This document shows positions 1 through 6,161 of a stretch of DNA of 8,763 nt, piece by piece. The position numbers and the translations under genes were made by a program. Source of the DNA: Holosporaceae bacterium (GTDB lineage Bacteria > Pseudomonadota > Alphaproteobacteria > UBA3830); the NCBI GenBank assembly GCA_031258475.1, contig JAIRMS010000057.1, positions 1 to 8,763 on the forward strand. The letters run 5' to 3'. Position 1 is the stretch's first letter; each line of letters starts with the position of its first letter. Under the pieces are notes generated by a model that saw only the letters and a program-made list of their open reading frames with translations, ran no database searches and was not told where the DNA came from.

Positions 1-53
1 CATACTACAATAACTACGCTATCATATCAGATCCCTCTCCTGACGACAAGCCC
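1..53 (-). mobile_element. Outer end of an IS5-family insertion sequence (leftward copy)
   Basis: Bases 1-55 are the exact reverse complement of 8646-8700, where the same sequence leads into an IS5-type transposase start. This is therefore the transposase-proximal end of a second copy of that element, running leftward out of the window. The putative terminal repeat begins gggcttgtcg (minus strand from base 53) and is followed by TA at 54-55, which fits the TA target preference known for some IS5 subgroups. No transposase codon lies inside the window on this side. Confidence 0.75.
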
Positions 54-55
54 TA

Positions 56-203
56 AAAATAAAAAGATTTTCAAAAAAATTGAAATAGACCGACTAACTT
101 AATGCAGAGTCAGGGGTTAAAGTACCGAAGAAGATATGCTTCAGTTTTTGCATAATCGCGACGATGATAACCTTTGCACATTTGTACTTGAATCAGTTTG
201 AAC
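56..203. other. Unassigned intergenic DNA between IS end and palindromic repeat
   Basis: No convincing gene is seen. A short open stretch at 121-201 (plus strand, stop TGA at 199-201) begins after a TAA at 118-120 and contains an ATG at 136. It would encode a 21-residue acidic peptide starting MLQFLHNRDD. It could be the tail of a gene destroyed by IS insertion or a chance reading frame. No ribosome binding site or related sequence was recognised. Confidence 0.3.
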
Positions 204-398
204 GTGCGATTCTCATTTTCTGGATTGCTTCGCTTCGCTCGCAATGACGAGGAGGGGCGGGTAACATTACCACTCCTCGTCATTGCGAGGAGCGTAGCGA
301 CGTGGCAATCCAGTAATATTATCCTCTTGTCATTGCGAGCATGCGAAGCAATCCATTCCCCCCTCGGCTACGCGCCTGCGATTCAAGCTAAGTGCTGA
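204..398. repeat. Composite palindromic dispersed repeat, left copy
   Basis: Three half-sites share the core 'cattgcgag...caatccag'. One at 220-251 is in one orientation; two, at 274-313 and 329-355, are in the opposite one. The first two pair as a long imperfect hairpin of about 95 nt (220-313). The block aligns with the reverse complement of about 7752-7892, including the flanks (gtgcgattctcattttctgg here, gtgtgattttcattttctgg there; ctacgcgcctgcg here, ttacgcgcctacg there). The left copy has one extra half-site. Such repeats are known as multicopy dispersed elements in Rickettsia and other Alphaproteobacteria. The open frame across it (198-398) is repeat-derived and not a gene. Confidence 0.8.
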
Positions 399-408
399 CT
401 GCGCACTT
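390..408 (-). terminator. Hairpin just downstream of the MBL-hydrolase gene
   Basis: A 6-bp stem (aagtgc / gcactt) encloses a 7-nt loop 20 bp beyond the stop codon of the minus-strand operon. No T-run follows, so it is not a classical intrinsic terminator. About 18 of 21 bases match the stronger hairpin at 4349-4379, which lies just downstream of tsaB. It may mark the 3' end of the operon transcript or simply be part of the dispersed repeat. Confidence 0.35.
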
Positions 409-427
409 CCCAAGTGATTCATCTATA

Positions 428-1189
428 TCAGACTTCGATGATCATTTTGTCGTAGGCAGGTTCAACATTTTTGGGCAGTATCTGCAGAAGAGTGTCGTAG
501 TCCATTGTTGTTCCCATGTGAGTCAGGAAAGCCCGCCGAGGAGCCACTTTTTTCACCCATTTTAGCGTCAAGTCCAGGTGTGCGTGGGTGGGCTTGGCAT
601 TTTTCATTGATTGACAATCCACAACCCAGGTGTCGATTCCCTTTAATTTTTCGAAATTGTCGTCGTTCAACGACACAACATCCGTGGAATATGCGAAATT
701 ATCTATCCGAATGCCCAGCGATTTTGAAAAACCATGATCCTGCTCAAAGCAAATGCCGGATATATCTCCTATTGTGAATTTTTCTTCGATAATGTGTGCC
801 TCCATGTAGGATTTGTAGACTCTATAATCGTTTTCCTCAAATAAATAAAAAAAGCCCCTTTTTATCAGCGATAGATCGAATTGTTTCGCATAAATATGTA
901 GGGGCTCTTCCTGCCCGTGAAATATGGGCCGCAATTCATTTATGCCGCCAATGTGGTCATAATGAGCATGGGTGAAAATCACAGCGTCGATTTTATCGTT
1001 GCCATGATCCAGCAATTGCTGACGAAGATCCGGAGAAGTATCGACCAGCAGCGAATTATTTCCTTTTTCTATTATTATGGAAGATCTCAAACGCCGATTT
1101 TTTGGATTATTCGGATCACAGCTTCCCCAGCCATACTTCAACGCAGGCACTCCGCTTGACGATCCGCAGCCCAAAATGGTTATCTTCAT
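428..1189 (-). CDS. MBL-fold metallo-hydrolase (PhnP-like)
   Basis: A 253-residue cytosolic hydrolase of the metallo-beta-lactamase superfamily. The N-terminus ITILGCGSSSGVP and the early CDPNNPKNRRLRSS segment are typical of the PhnP/RNase Z-like branch. The metal-binding signature THAHYDH lies at residues 73-79 (H74, H76, D78, H79). Further likely ligands are H152 (EQDHG), D170 (YSTD) and H224 (LTHMG), so the active site looks intact. PhnP itself cleaves phosphoribosyl cyclic phosphate in phosphonate use, but no phn genes are nearby; alphaproteobacterial relatives usually lack an assigned substrate. The ATG lies 6 bp after the stop of the phosphopantetheinyl transferase gene with no strong ribosome binding site, so it is probably translationally coupled as the last gene of the operon. 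The fold is certain; the substrate is unknown. Confidence 0.9.
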   Translation of the reverse strand: MKITILGCGSSSGVPALKYGWGSCDPNNPKNRRLRSSIIIEKGNNSLLVDTSPDLRQQLLDHGNDKIDAVIFTHAHYDHIGGINELRPIFHGQEEPLHIYAKQFDLSLIKRGFFYLFEENDYRVYKSYMEAHIIEEKFTIGDISGICFEQDHGFSKSLGIRIDNFAYSTDVVSLNDDNFEKLKGIDTWVVDCQSMKNAKPTHAHLDLTLKWVKKVAPRRAFLTHMGTTMDYDTLLQILPKNVEPAYDKMIIEV

Positions 1190-1195
1190 TATTGT

Positions 1196-1903
1196 TCACT
1201 TCTGCATATTTTTGATCATCATATTATACATCAATTTAATCTGGAAACCGGATATTCCAGCCGGATAGGCGATGGCGTAGGAATAATCATCATAAACTGC
1301 GGCGCCTCCTTTAAATTCCGGGTGTTTTGCATAGGAGCAGGAAAAACGATCAGTGTCTTGCGTGAACTGCGACAGTTCGAATTCTTCGAATGGCAGGGAT
1401 AATCCGCATTTCAGGGCTTTCCCCAGCGCCTCTTTCAGAGTCCACGCGGCCATCAGACTTTTCGCATCGTCCGGAATTGATTCTCCATCGGAAATTACGG
1501 ATTTAACGGCCTTGATTGAATTTCTTTTTAAATTTTCAATATCCAGTCCAAAGGAAAAATTTCCTTTGAACACAAGACTGGCGACAACATCTCCAGCGTG
1601 GGAAATCGATGTAGCATAATCGGAATTTCCAATAACAGGACAGCCGGACTTTTCATTTATTATATTGACGTTTCGAAACACCAACCCGTCCACAAACGAG
1701 CTAAGGGCTTTTTTTGTGGTCGCTCTTCCGAGACAGAATTCTTTTCGTCTTTTTTCTATGCCAATGCGATCTAGCTTTTCCAATTCTCCGTCAGATAGCC
1801 ACTCTTTCAGGTTTTCCAACGAAAAGTCCGAAGTATTCGCAACGGCAAGAACACACTCCTCCTCTTTTCCATTAAAAAAAAACAGCAAATTTACAATTTT
1901 CAT
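1196..1903 (-). CDS. 4'-phosphopantetheinyl transferase, Sfp/HetI type
   Basis: A 235-residue protein of the large (Sfp/Gsp/HetI) phosphopantetheinyl transferase class, longer than the roughly 120-residue AcpS type. It would transfer the phosphopantetheine arm of coenzyme A to a serine of a carrier protein. Visible motifs in order are RRKEFCLGR (52-60), SISHA (99-103), the magnesium-binding FGLDIE (D121, E123), and the signature W154-T-L-K157-E158-A with K162. The ATG is 4 bp after the fabG stop with no clear ribosome binding site, indicating coupled translation. Next to fabG, the likely substrate is the acyl carrier protein of fatty-acid synthesis. No polyketide or peptide synthetase genes are in the window. 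Whether the genome also has acpS cannot be seen. The C-terminus is Met/Lys-rich and divergent. Confidence 0.9.
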   Translation of the reverse strand: MKIVNLLFFFNGKEEECVLAVANTSDFSLENLKEWLSDGELEKLDRIGIEKRRKEFCLGRATTKKALSSFVDGLVFRNVNIINEKSGCPVIGNSDYATSISHAGDVVASLVFKGNFSFGLDIENLKRNSIKAVKSVISDGESIPDDAKSLMAAWTLKEALGKALKCGLSLPFEEFELSQFTQDTDRFSCSYAKHPEFKGGAAVYDDYSYAIAYPAGISGFQIKLMYNMMIKNMQK

Positions 1904-1907
1904 TGGA

Positions 1908-2645
1908 TCATATCATTGCCATGCCCCCGTTTACGTGCAACACATGTCCGGTGATGTAGGAAGCTTCGTTGCTGGCCAGAAACCCGACGGCGGCGGCGAC
2001 CTCTTCCGGTCGGCCGACCCGGGACATGGGAATACTCTTCTCCAGGTATTCTTTGCGAGTCGCCGGAATTTTTTCAACCATTGGAGACTGAATAAACCCA
2101 GGAGCTACGCAGTTTACAGTAATATTCCTCGCGGCGAACTCTGCGGCTGCAGATTTCGATAGCCCAAACAGACCGGATTTGGCTGCCGCGTAGTTGGACT
2201 GTCCTGGATTCCCAATCGCTCCAACAATTGAGGAAATATTTATGATGCGTCCCCATCTTTCTTTTATCATATTTCTGGAAACTGCCCGCATTAGCCTAAA
2301 CGGAACCTCCAGATCCATTGCGACCACGCTCCGCCAATCTTCATCCGTCATTCTTATCATAAGATTATCTTTTGTCACGCCGGCGTTGTTTACCAAAATA
2401 TCGACCCGGCCGCAGACGCGCTCCACGCTGGGGATCAAATTATCAACGTCCTCTGCAAGACTCAGATTACAGGGGAAAGCGTGAATTCTCTCCGATAATT
2501 CACTCGTCAGCGATTCCAGATTATCGACCTTGGTGCCGGAAATTGCGACGGTCGCTCCCATTCTATGTAAAACACGCGCAATCGCTCCACCGATAGCTCC
2601 GGTCGCTCCCGTGACAAGAGCGATTTTTCCAACTAAATCAAACAA
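1908..2645 (-). CDS. fabG: 3-oxoacyl-[acyl-carrier-protein] reductase
   Basis: A 245-residue short-chain dehydrogenase/reductase, the normal length for FabG. It reduces 3-oxoacyl-ACP with NADPH in fatty-acid elongation in the cytosol. Seen in order: the cofactor-binding TGATGAIGG (12-20), NNAG (86-89), the catalytic serine in INISS (S139), Y152-AAA-K156, NCVAPGFI (178-185), and the family C-terminus HVNGGMAMI. The Asn of the usual Asn-Ser-Tyr-Lys tetrad appears to be Asp111 (AMDLEVPF where most have NL). The start is TTG, chosen because GGAGG sits 6 nt upstream, the frame fits the family N-terminus, and the only nearby ATG (in gcATGgagg) is in another frame. It begins 15 bp after the greA stop. 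Confidence 0.95.
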   Translation of the reverse strand: MFDLVGKIALVTGATGAIGGAIARVLHRMGATVAISGTKVDNLESLTSELSERIHAFPCNLSLAEDVDNLIPSVERVCGRVDILVNNAGVTKDNLMIRMTDEDWRSVVAMDLEVPFRLMRAVSRNMIKERWGRIINISSIVGAIGNPGQSNYAAAKSGLFGLSKSAAAEFAARNITVNCVAPGFIQSPMVEKIPATRKEYLEKSIPMSRVGRPEEVAAAVGFLASNEASYITGHVLHVNGGMAMI

Positions 2646-2656
2646 TCGCGGCCTCC
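2643..2656 (-). promoter_or_regulatory. Strong ribosome binding site that sets the fabG TTG start
   Basis: On the minus strand GGAGG is followed by CCGCGA and TTG, a 6-nt spacing. This is the best Shine-Dalgarno match in the operon and supports the rare TTG as the true fabG start. Confidence 0.7.
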
Positions 2657-2660
2657 ATGC

Positions 2661-3134
2661 TCAAATATACTCTATTTTTACGATTTCATATTCTTTTTTA
2701 CCGGACGGTGTTTCCAGTTTTATCTCGTCGCCCACGTTTTTCCCAATCAGAGCTCTTGCCAGTGGAGATTCAACCGAAAGCAGCTTCTTTTTTACGTTTG
2801 CTTCGTCAATCCCCACGATTTTATACGAAACTTCCTCGTCTGCCGAGTCGTCGAATAGTGTTACGGTGGCACCAAATTTAACTCCGCTTCCTCCAAGCTT
2901 TTTAACGTCTATAACCTCAGCCCTTGATAGCTTGGACTCCAATTCTCTGATTCGCCCCTCTATGAAACCCTGCTTGTCTTTCGCATAGTGATATTCCGCG
3001 TTTTCTGACAAATCACCAAGAGCCCGCGCCGCAGAAATGGCGTTTACAACGTCCGGCCTTTCTACAAATTTAAGCTTTTTCAACTCGTCCTCAAGGGCTT
3101 TGAATCCCTCGGGAGTCATATAGACCTTTTCCAT
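2661..3134 (-). CDS. greA: Transcription elongation factor GreA
   Basis: A 157-residue protein, the usual GreA length. GreA enters the secondary channel of RNA polymerase and stimulates cleavage of backtracked transcripts. The N-terminal coiled-coil domain (about 1-75) carries MTPEGFKALEDELKKL and the tip signature DLSENAEYH with its acidic D and E residues. The C-terminal FKBP-like domain (about 80-157) shows the family features FGATVTLFD, the SPLARALIGK segment, and a final beta-strand region with GDE and EYEIVKIEY. The ATG follows an AAAGGTG ribosome binding site. It lies 18 bp after gatC and 15 bp before fabG, so it is cotranscribed. No anomalies were seen. Confidence 0.97.
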   Translation of the reverse strand: MEKVYMTPEGFKALEDELKKLKFVERPDVVNAISAARALGDLSENAEYHYAKDKQGFIEGRIRELESKLSRAEVIDVKKLGGSGVKFGATVTLFDDSADEEVSYKIVGIDEANVKKKLLSVESPLARALIGKNVGDEIKLETPSGKKEYEIVKIEYI

Positions 3135-3152
3135 AACGCACCTTTGGATAAT

Positions 3153-3434
3153 TTACTCAACGACTTTTGGAACAACGAACATATTATTCTCTTTCTGTGG
3201 AGCATTATTCATGACCGTGAGATCGCAGGCGAGACAAACATCCCGTCGTTCGCGCAAAGTGGTCGCATATTGGTCGACGGCTGCGTCAACTCCTTCACAA
3301 TCGACCTCTTCGAGCTGATCGACAAAATCAAGAATTTTGTTTAAATTATCTCTAACTTCGCTAATTTGGGAATCGTCCACTCGAATGCGAGCTAGATGAG
3401 CGATTTTTTTTACGTTTTCGTTGGTTACCGACAT
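3153..3434 (-). CDS. gatC: Asp-tRNA(Asn)/Glu-tRNA(Gln) amidotransferase subunit C
   Basis: A 93-residue small subunit of the GatCAB amidotransferase, which converts misacylated Glu-tRNA(Gln) and/or Asp-tRNA(Asn) to the correct forms. GatC is the clamp that holds GatA and GatB together. Family features are VKKIAHLARIRVDD near the N-terminus, LNKILDFVDQLEEVD in the middle, LRERRDV, and the C-terminus NAPQKENNMFVVPKVVE. It is the first gene of the operon. Neither gatA nor gatB adjoins it, although gatC is often next to gatA; greA follows instead. There is only a weak ribosome binding site (GGAATG) before the ATG. Its identity is firm. Confidence 0.95.
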   Translation of the reverse strand: MSVTNENVKKIAHLARIRVDDSQISEVRDNLNKILDFVDQLEEVDCEGVDAAVDQYATTLRERRDVCLACDLTVMNNAPQKENNMFVVPKVVE

Positions 3435-3449
3435 AATTCATTCCACAAC

Positions 3450-3455
3450 AATATA
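3450..3455 (-). promoter_or_regulatory. Possible -10 element for the gatC operon
   Basis: TATATT on the minus strand lies 15 nt upstream of the gatC ATG. No good -35 hexamer is found at 16-18 bp spacing, so the promoter is tentative and the implied leader is very short. Confidence 0.25.
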
Positions 3456-3551
3456 GTGATGCAATGCTATTACAGCTTTTTGAAAAAGTCCATGGATCGG
3501 GCCAAGGGCATCTCATGAAAATTCCTATATTTTTTAGTTAAAAAATAAACG

Positions 3552-3574
3552 ACCCCGCCGCAAGCGGACGGGGT
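3552..3574 (-). terminator. GC-rich hairpin with T-rich tail on the minus strand
   Basis: The arms accccg and cggggt, extended by gcc/ggc-type pairs with one bulged A, form a stem of about 9 bp around a 4-nt loop. Read on the minus strand it is followed by CGTTTATTTTTTAAC, a good intrinsic-terminator tail; on the plus strand no T-run follows at once. It lies about 840 bp beyond tsaB and 118 bp upstream of gatC. It may stop read-through from upstream and insulate the gatC operon. Confidence 0.45.
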
Positions 3575-3652
3575 ATTGAGTAGATTCTGCTTTCTGTTCT
3601 TTTTTCGCAGCAGAGCTGCGGGGAATTTAACCCTTAGGGATTAAAAGCAATT

Positions 3653-4162
3653 TTGAAAGTTCCTGTCGGAGTATTGTGCGTGGCGCTGGTTTTTGAGTGC
3701 CAGGCTATGAGGTTGTATCTGCCATATGGGGACGATATGCGAAGAATCTCCACTGGCTCTGTGATGCCTACGAGTTGCACGCCAAGGCGTACACGTGCAC
3801 AACCTGTGGGGCGAAAAAATCGGAATAAAAAAAGAACAGTTGCCGCCGCACTGGAGGGATTTGCCCCAGAGAACAGTGAAGCTTGGAAGGCTCTCAATAA
3901 ACAGTTCGGACCCCTCATTCACAGAGAGGCGATAGCGATTGCCCAGATACTTCATGAAACGATTCGTGGTGTACCGGAACTTTCCCGTGACGAGGGAAGA
4001 TTCTTTCCCTTAACGATTAAGTGGTTCCATGACAACTTCTCTATTATCGAGCCTATTTTGCCATATGTGCAACTGCTTGACGCAAACGGGCAGGTCATTG
4101 ACGGGAACCGGTGTGAATTTGAAATGCAAATGAAGCGGTATGAAATCCGTATGGCAAGCTAG
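3653..4162 (+). CDS. Hypothetical protein, possibly secreted
   Basis: I do not recognise this 169-residue protein. It is the only sizeable plus-strand frame between the two minus-strand operons. The start is uncertain: TTG at 3653 is the first possible, GTG at 3680 and ATG at 3707 are alternatives, and none has a clear ribosome binding site. From the TTG, residues 1-18 (MK, hydrophobic VPVGVLCVALVF, then ECQA) resemble a short signal peptide. A basic stretch follows (about 45-62, RRTRAQPVGRKNRNKK), then an apparently globular part (64-150) with WKALNKQFGPL, HREAIAIAQIL, PLTIKWFHDNF and LPYVQLLDANG. Base composition looks richer in GC than the flanking operons. The frame continues for 24 codons past the TAG at 4160. 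The second half reads as real protein; the first half also has a protein-like frame on the other strand (3634-3918), so the N-terminus is less certain. Confidence 0.5.
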   Translation: MKVPVGVLCVALVFECQAMRLYLPYGDDMRRISTGSVMPTSCTPRRTRAQPVGRKNRNKKRTVAAALEGFAPENSEAWKALNKQFGPLIHREAIAIAQILHETIRGVPELSRDEGRFFPLTIKWFHDNFSIIEPILPYVQLLDANGQVIDGNRCEFEMQMKRYEIRMAS

Positions 4163-4237
4163 AAAGTGGAAGAAGGAAAGCCCGCGGCTAAAAAGTGGGC
4201 AGGTAGAACGCGCACCGGAAGAGAATGGGCAGCCTAA
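4163..4237 (+). pseudogene. Possible read-through tail of the 3653 ORF
   Basis: After the TAG at 4160-4162 the same frame stays open for 24 codons to TAA at 4235-4237. It encodes a basic, Trp-containing tail (KVEEGKPAAKK, then WAGRTRTGREWAA). The last part loosely recalls the C-terminal DNA-contacting motif of H-NS-like proteins (W-x-G-R-x-R...W). This suggests either a nonsense mutation in a longer gene of about 194 codons or chance. The resemblance is by eye only. Confidence 0.25.
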
Positions 4238-4348
4238 GGCGGGGACATTCACCACAGGTGGCAGATCAATCGAAAACGACCAGCATGAGGAACTTGATTG
4301 TCAATATGGTTTTGTTTTTTTTTGACATATTCAATTATGCAAAGATTA
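4238..4348. repeat. AT-rich intergenic segment shared with 7708-7760
   Basis: The portion from about 4300 (gtcaatatggttttg, a T-run, then gacatattcaattatgc) resembles the plus strand from about 7718 (gtcaatatgtttttat, a T-run, then gatatgttcgattatac). Both lead toward a repeat with a 'gct(a)a' hairpin motif. It appears to be a second dispersed sequence unit. No gene is seen in it. Confidence 0.45.
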
Positions 4349-4379
4349 CTTTGGAAGTGCTAACTTTGCACTTCCAAAG
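4349..4379 (-). terminator. Perfect 12-bp hairpin after tsaB
   Basis: The arms ctttggaagtgc and gcacttccaaag are perfectly complementary around a 7-nt loop (4361-4367). It lies 37 bp beyond the tsaB stop. No immediate T-run follows on either strand, so it may act as an mRNA-stabilising or Rho-assisted 3' end rather than a classical terminator. Its core is repeated at 390-408 behind the other operon. Confidence 0.5.
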
Positions 4380-4415
4380 CAGTCCTTGTGCAAGTATCTT
4401 TTTATTTTGTCTATT

Positions 4416-5009
4416 CTAATTGCCCATGTAATATGGACTAATCTTCGACGTTCGAGTAATTCTTGGCGAAAAATTCAACAAATATCTGGCGTTTCTGAAA
4501 TCGGTGTTGCAAATTGTCCGAACGGTTTTGCCTGTTAAATGTGGAATTATTTCTTCAATTGCGTCGCCGATTAACACAGCCCCGTTGTTTATTTCGTTTG
4601 CCAGAGATTCGTAGGAGGATATTCCGGATTTATCAGCGGTCTTGTAATAAATCTGGTTTTTTTCGCTTTTTATGACGATAACAACATCTTGAAAATTTTC
4701 ATCCACACAAATACTTTCGATCACGTCGAAATAGCTCAGACTAACAGCCGGAAGTTTCAGAGACAAAGCCAGTCCTTTGGCAAAGCTCTGGGCCACCCGA
4801 ATTCCCGTAAACGACCCTGGGCCGGATGCAACTACGATTCCCTCAATCTTTTTTAAATCCACGTTTTTTGATTTTACAAGATTGTCCACAAGCCAAACCA
4901 AATTTGCGGCGGCGTCGACGTTTTCATTAACTTCGTACAGATTATCTTCATAGGAAATCGCAATCGAGCATCGCTTCAGGCAGGCGGAAATCGCAATGAT
5001 GTTTTTCAT
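4416..5009 (-). CDS. tsaB: tRNA t6A37 threonylcarbamoyl biosynthesis protein TsaB
   Basis: A 197-residue protein, shorter than the roughly 230 residues of E. coli TsaB. TsaB is the non-catalytic ASKHA-fold partner that holds TsaD in the complex adding threonylcarbamoyl to A37 of ANN-decoding tRNAs. The diagnostic GPGSFTGIR (63-71) is followed by SFAKGLALSL and AVSLSYFDV, as in the family. The N-terminal strand reads IIAISACLKRCSIAI where most have an IDTS motif, so the Asp-Thr-Ser is lost. The C-terminal region is short and ends ISPYYMGN. The ATG overlaps the rnd stop as ATGA, showing translational coupling. It is the last gene of its cluster. Confidence 0.9.
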   Translation of the reverse strand: MKNIIAISACLKRCSIAISYEDNLYEVNENVDAAANLVWLVDNLVKSKNVDLKKIEGIVVASGPGSFTGIRVAQSFAKGLALSLKLPAVSLSYFDVIESICVDENFQDVVIVIKSEKNQIYYKTADKSGISSYESLANEINNGAVLIGDAIEEIIPHLTGKTVRTICNTDFRNARYLLNFSPRITRTSKISPYYMGN

Positions 5010-6091
5010 TCCGCTATAACCTCTGTCCCGTCAATTCGTAGCGAAATTTCTCCGTTCAGCAACTTAATCGCGCTTTTTCCGAAGACTTCGTTTCTCCATC
5101 CGGATAGGCATTTGGTATTCTGATCTTTCTCGAGCAGTTTTTCCAAATCCCTTGAGGTTGCGATAATGGACGAGGCGACGTCGTGTTTTTGCGAGCAAAT
5201 TCCCAGGAGCGTCTTCAGCAGATTAATAGCGACGCGCCGACTGTTGTCCTTCTCCTTAATTTCTAGTCCCTCTGCAACTTTTTCCGCGAAACGTAAAAAT
5301 TCTCTATGATTCTCGTTTTTCACGTTTCGTGAATTTTTAATATGCTGAATGAATTCCACGCCTTTTTTACATATCGCTTTTATAATTCCATCTTCCGCTA
5401 TTGATTCCGGAGGAATATCTTTCTCAACGGCTTTTTCACTTCGCCACTCGTTCAATCGATTGTAAATTTCCAGACCATGCTCGCCAAGCGTTGAGGAAAA
5501 ATCGTTATTTGGCTTTATCATTATACGCCGCAATTCCTCGTCCAACCAATTTTCGCGATTTAACTCGCATAATTTGCGAAATTGCCCTTTATAAACCTCT
5601 CTCAAATAGGAAACGTCGTCCGCCGAATATTTCAGTTGTTTTTTACTCAGTGGACGCCTTTCCCAATCGCTCCTGGAATAGACTTTTTCTAATTTTTTGT
5701 CCAGGTACCTCGAAACTATCGATTGGTAACTGATACTGCTATCAGTGCTCAGAATTGCTTCGTAGAGTTGGGTATCGTAGAAATTTTTTGTAACGATTCC
5801 GCACAAAGACAGCATTTCCAAATCCTGAGAGGCAGAGTGAAATACTTTTTTGATTTCTGAATCGCCAAAAACTCGATCCAGGGGAGATACGTCAACCGCA
5901 ATGGGATCGATTATAAAAACATCGCTCGGAGTTGCGATCTGAATCAGACACAGTAGCGGCTTTTTTAGATTTTCGCGTATAAATTCCGTATCAACGGAGA
6001 TAAATCGCTCGTCCGCCGGCGCGTTATCTAATTCATCGCCTATAACTCTCAAAGAATCATCGAGCAAACCCTGTGTATTGACTAAGAACAT
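5006..6091 (-). CDS. rnd: Ribonuclease D
   Basis: A 361-residue 3'-5' exoribonuclease that trims tRNA and other small RNA 3' ends in the cytosol. The DEDDy nuclease domain (about 1-190) shows VDTEF (D34, E36), HSASQDLEML (D90) and YSADDVSYL (Y155, D159), matching the spacing in E. coli RNase D, so all four acidic residues and the Tyr are present. SDWERRPLSKKQLKY is also typical. An HRDC domain follows (about 203-285: LEIYNRLNEWRSEKAVEKDIPP...), then a less conserved tail. The length is slightly short but normal. A GGAG lies upstream of the ATG. It overlaps tsaB by 4 nt and follows the M23 peptidase gene after 70 bp. Confidence 0.95.
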   Translation of the reverse strand: MFLVNTQGLLDDSLRVIGDELDNAPADERFISVDTEFIRENLKKPLLCLIQIATPSDVFIIDPIAVDVSPLDRVFGDSEIKKVFHSASQDLEMLSLCGIVTKNFYDTQLYEAILSTDSSISYQSIVSRYLDKKLEKVYSRSDWERRPLSKKQLKYSADDVSYLREVYKGQFRKLCELNRENWLDEELRRIMIKPNNDFSSTLGEHGLEIYNRLNEWRSEKAVEKDIPPESIAEDGIIKAICKKGVEFIQHIKNSRNVKNENHREFLRFAEKVAEGLEIKEKDNSRRVAINLLKTLLGICSQKHDVASSIIATSRDLEKLLEKDQNTKCLSGWRNEVFGKSAIKLLNGEISLRIDGTEVIAE

Positions 6092-6144
6092 TCCGCAACC
6101 GCTCCACGACGAGCAACCTCCGGCCAGGGCAGAAATTCTCCCAT
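6082..6144 (-). other. Possible 20-codon leader ORF overlapping the rnd start
   Basis: On the minus strand an ATG at 6144, with AGG six bases upstream, opens a 20-codon frame (MGEFLPWPEVARRGAVAECS). It ends at a TAG just inside rnd, overlapping its first codons. It could couple rnd translation to the upstream gene or be chance. It does not resemble an RNase D N-terminus, so it is not a frameshifted start. Confidence 0.2.
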
Positions 6145-6161
6145 TTTAACCTGTTGACATA

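Noticed and set aside
198..398. 66-codon plus-strand ORF
   Set aside because: It lies wholly inside the palindromic repeat, and its translation (LLRFARND, ARSVATWQS, SLRACEAI) is the typical spurious product of this repeat type.
204..398. CRISPR-like array because three repeated units occur
   Set aside because: The units are in mixed orientation, diverged and unequally spaced, and no cas gene is near.
1665..2162. 165-codon plus-strand ORF
   Set aside because: It is antisense to the phosphopantetheinyl transferase and fabG, whose motifs are clear.
2530..2988. 152-codon plus-strand ORF
   Set aside because: It is antisense to fabG and greA and has no recognisable motif.
3606..3620. Small hairpin cgcagc / gctgcg as a terminator
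   Set aside because: The stem is only 6 bp, and no T-run follows it on either strand; the T-run precedes it on the plus strand.
4140..4325. 61-codon plus-strand ORF overlapping the end of the orphan ORF
   Set aside because: It runs into the AT-rich repeat and lacks a ribosome binding site; the in-frame continuation of the orphan ORF is the better explanation.
6152..6157. TTGACA as a plus-strand promoter -35
   Set aside because: No -10 hexamer is present at 16-18 bp, and transcription would be antisense to the M23 gene.
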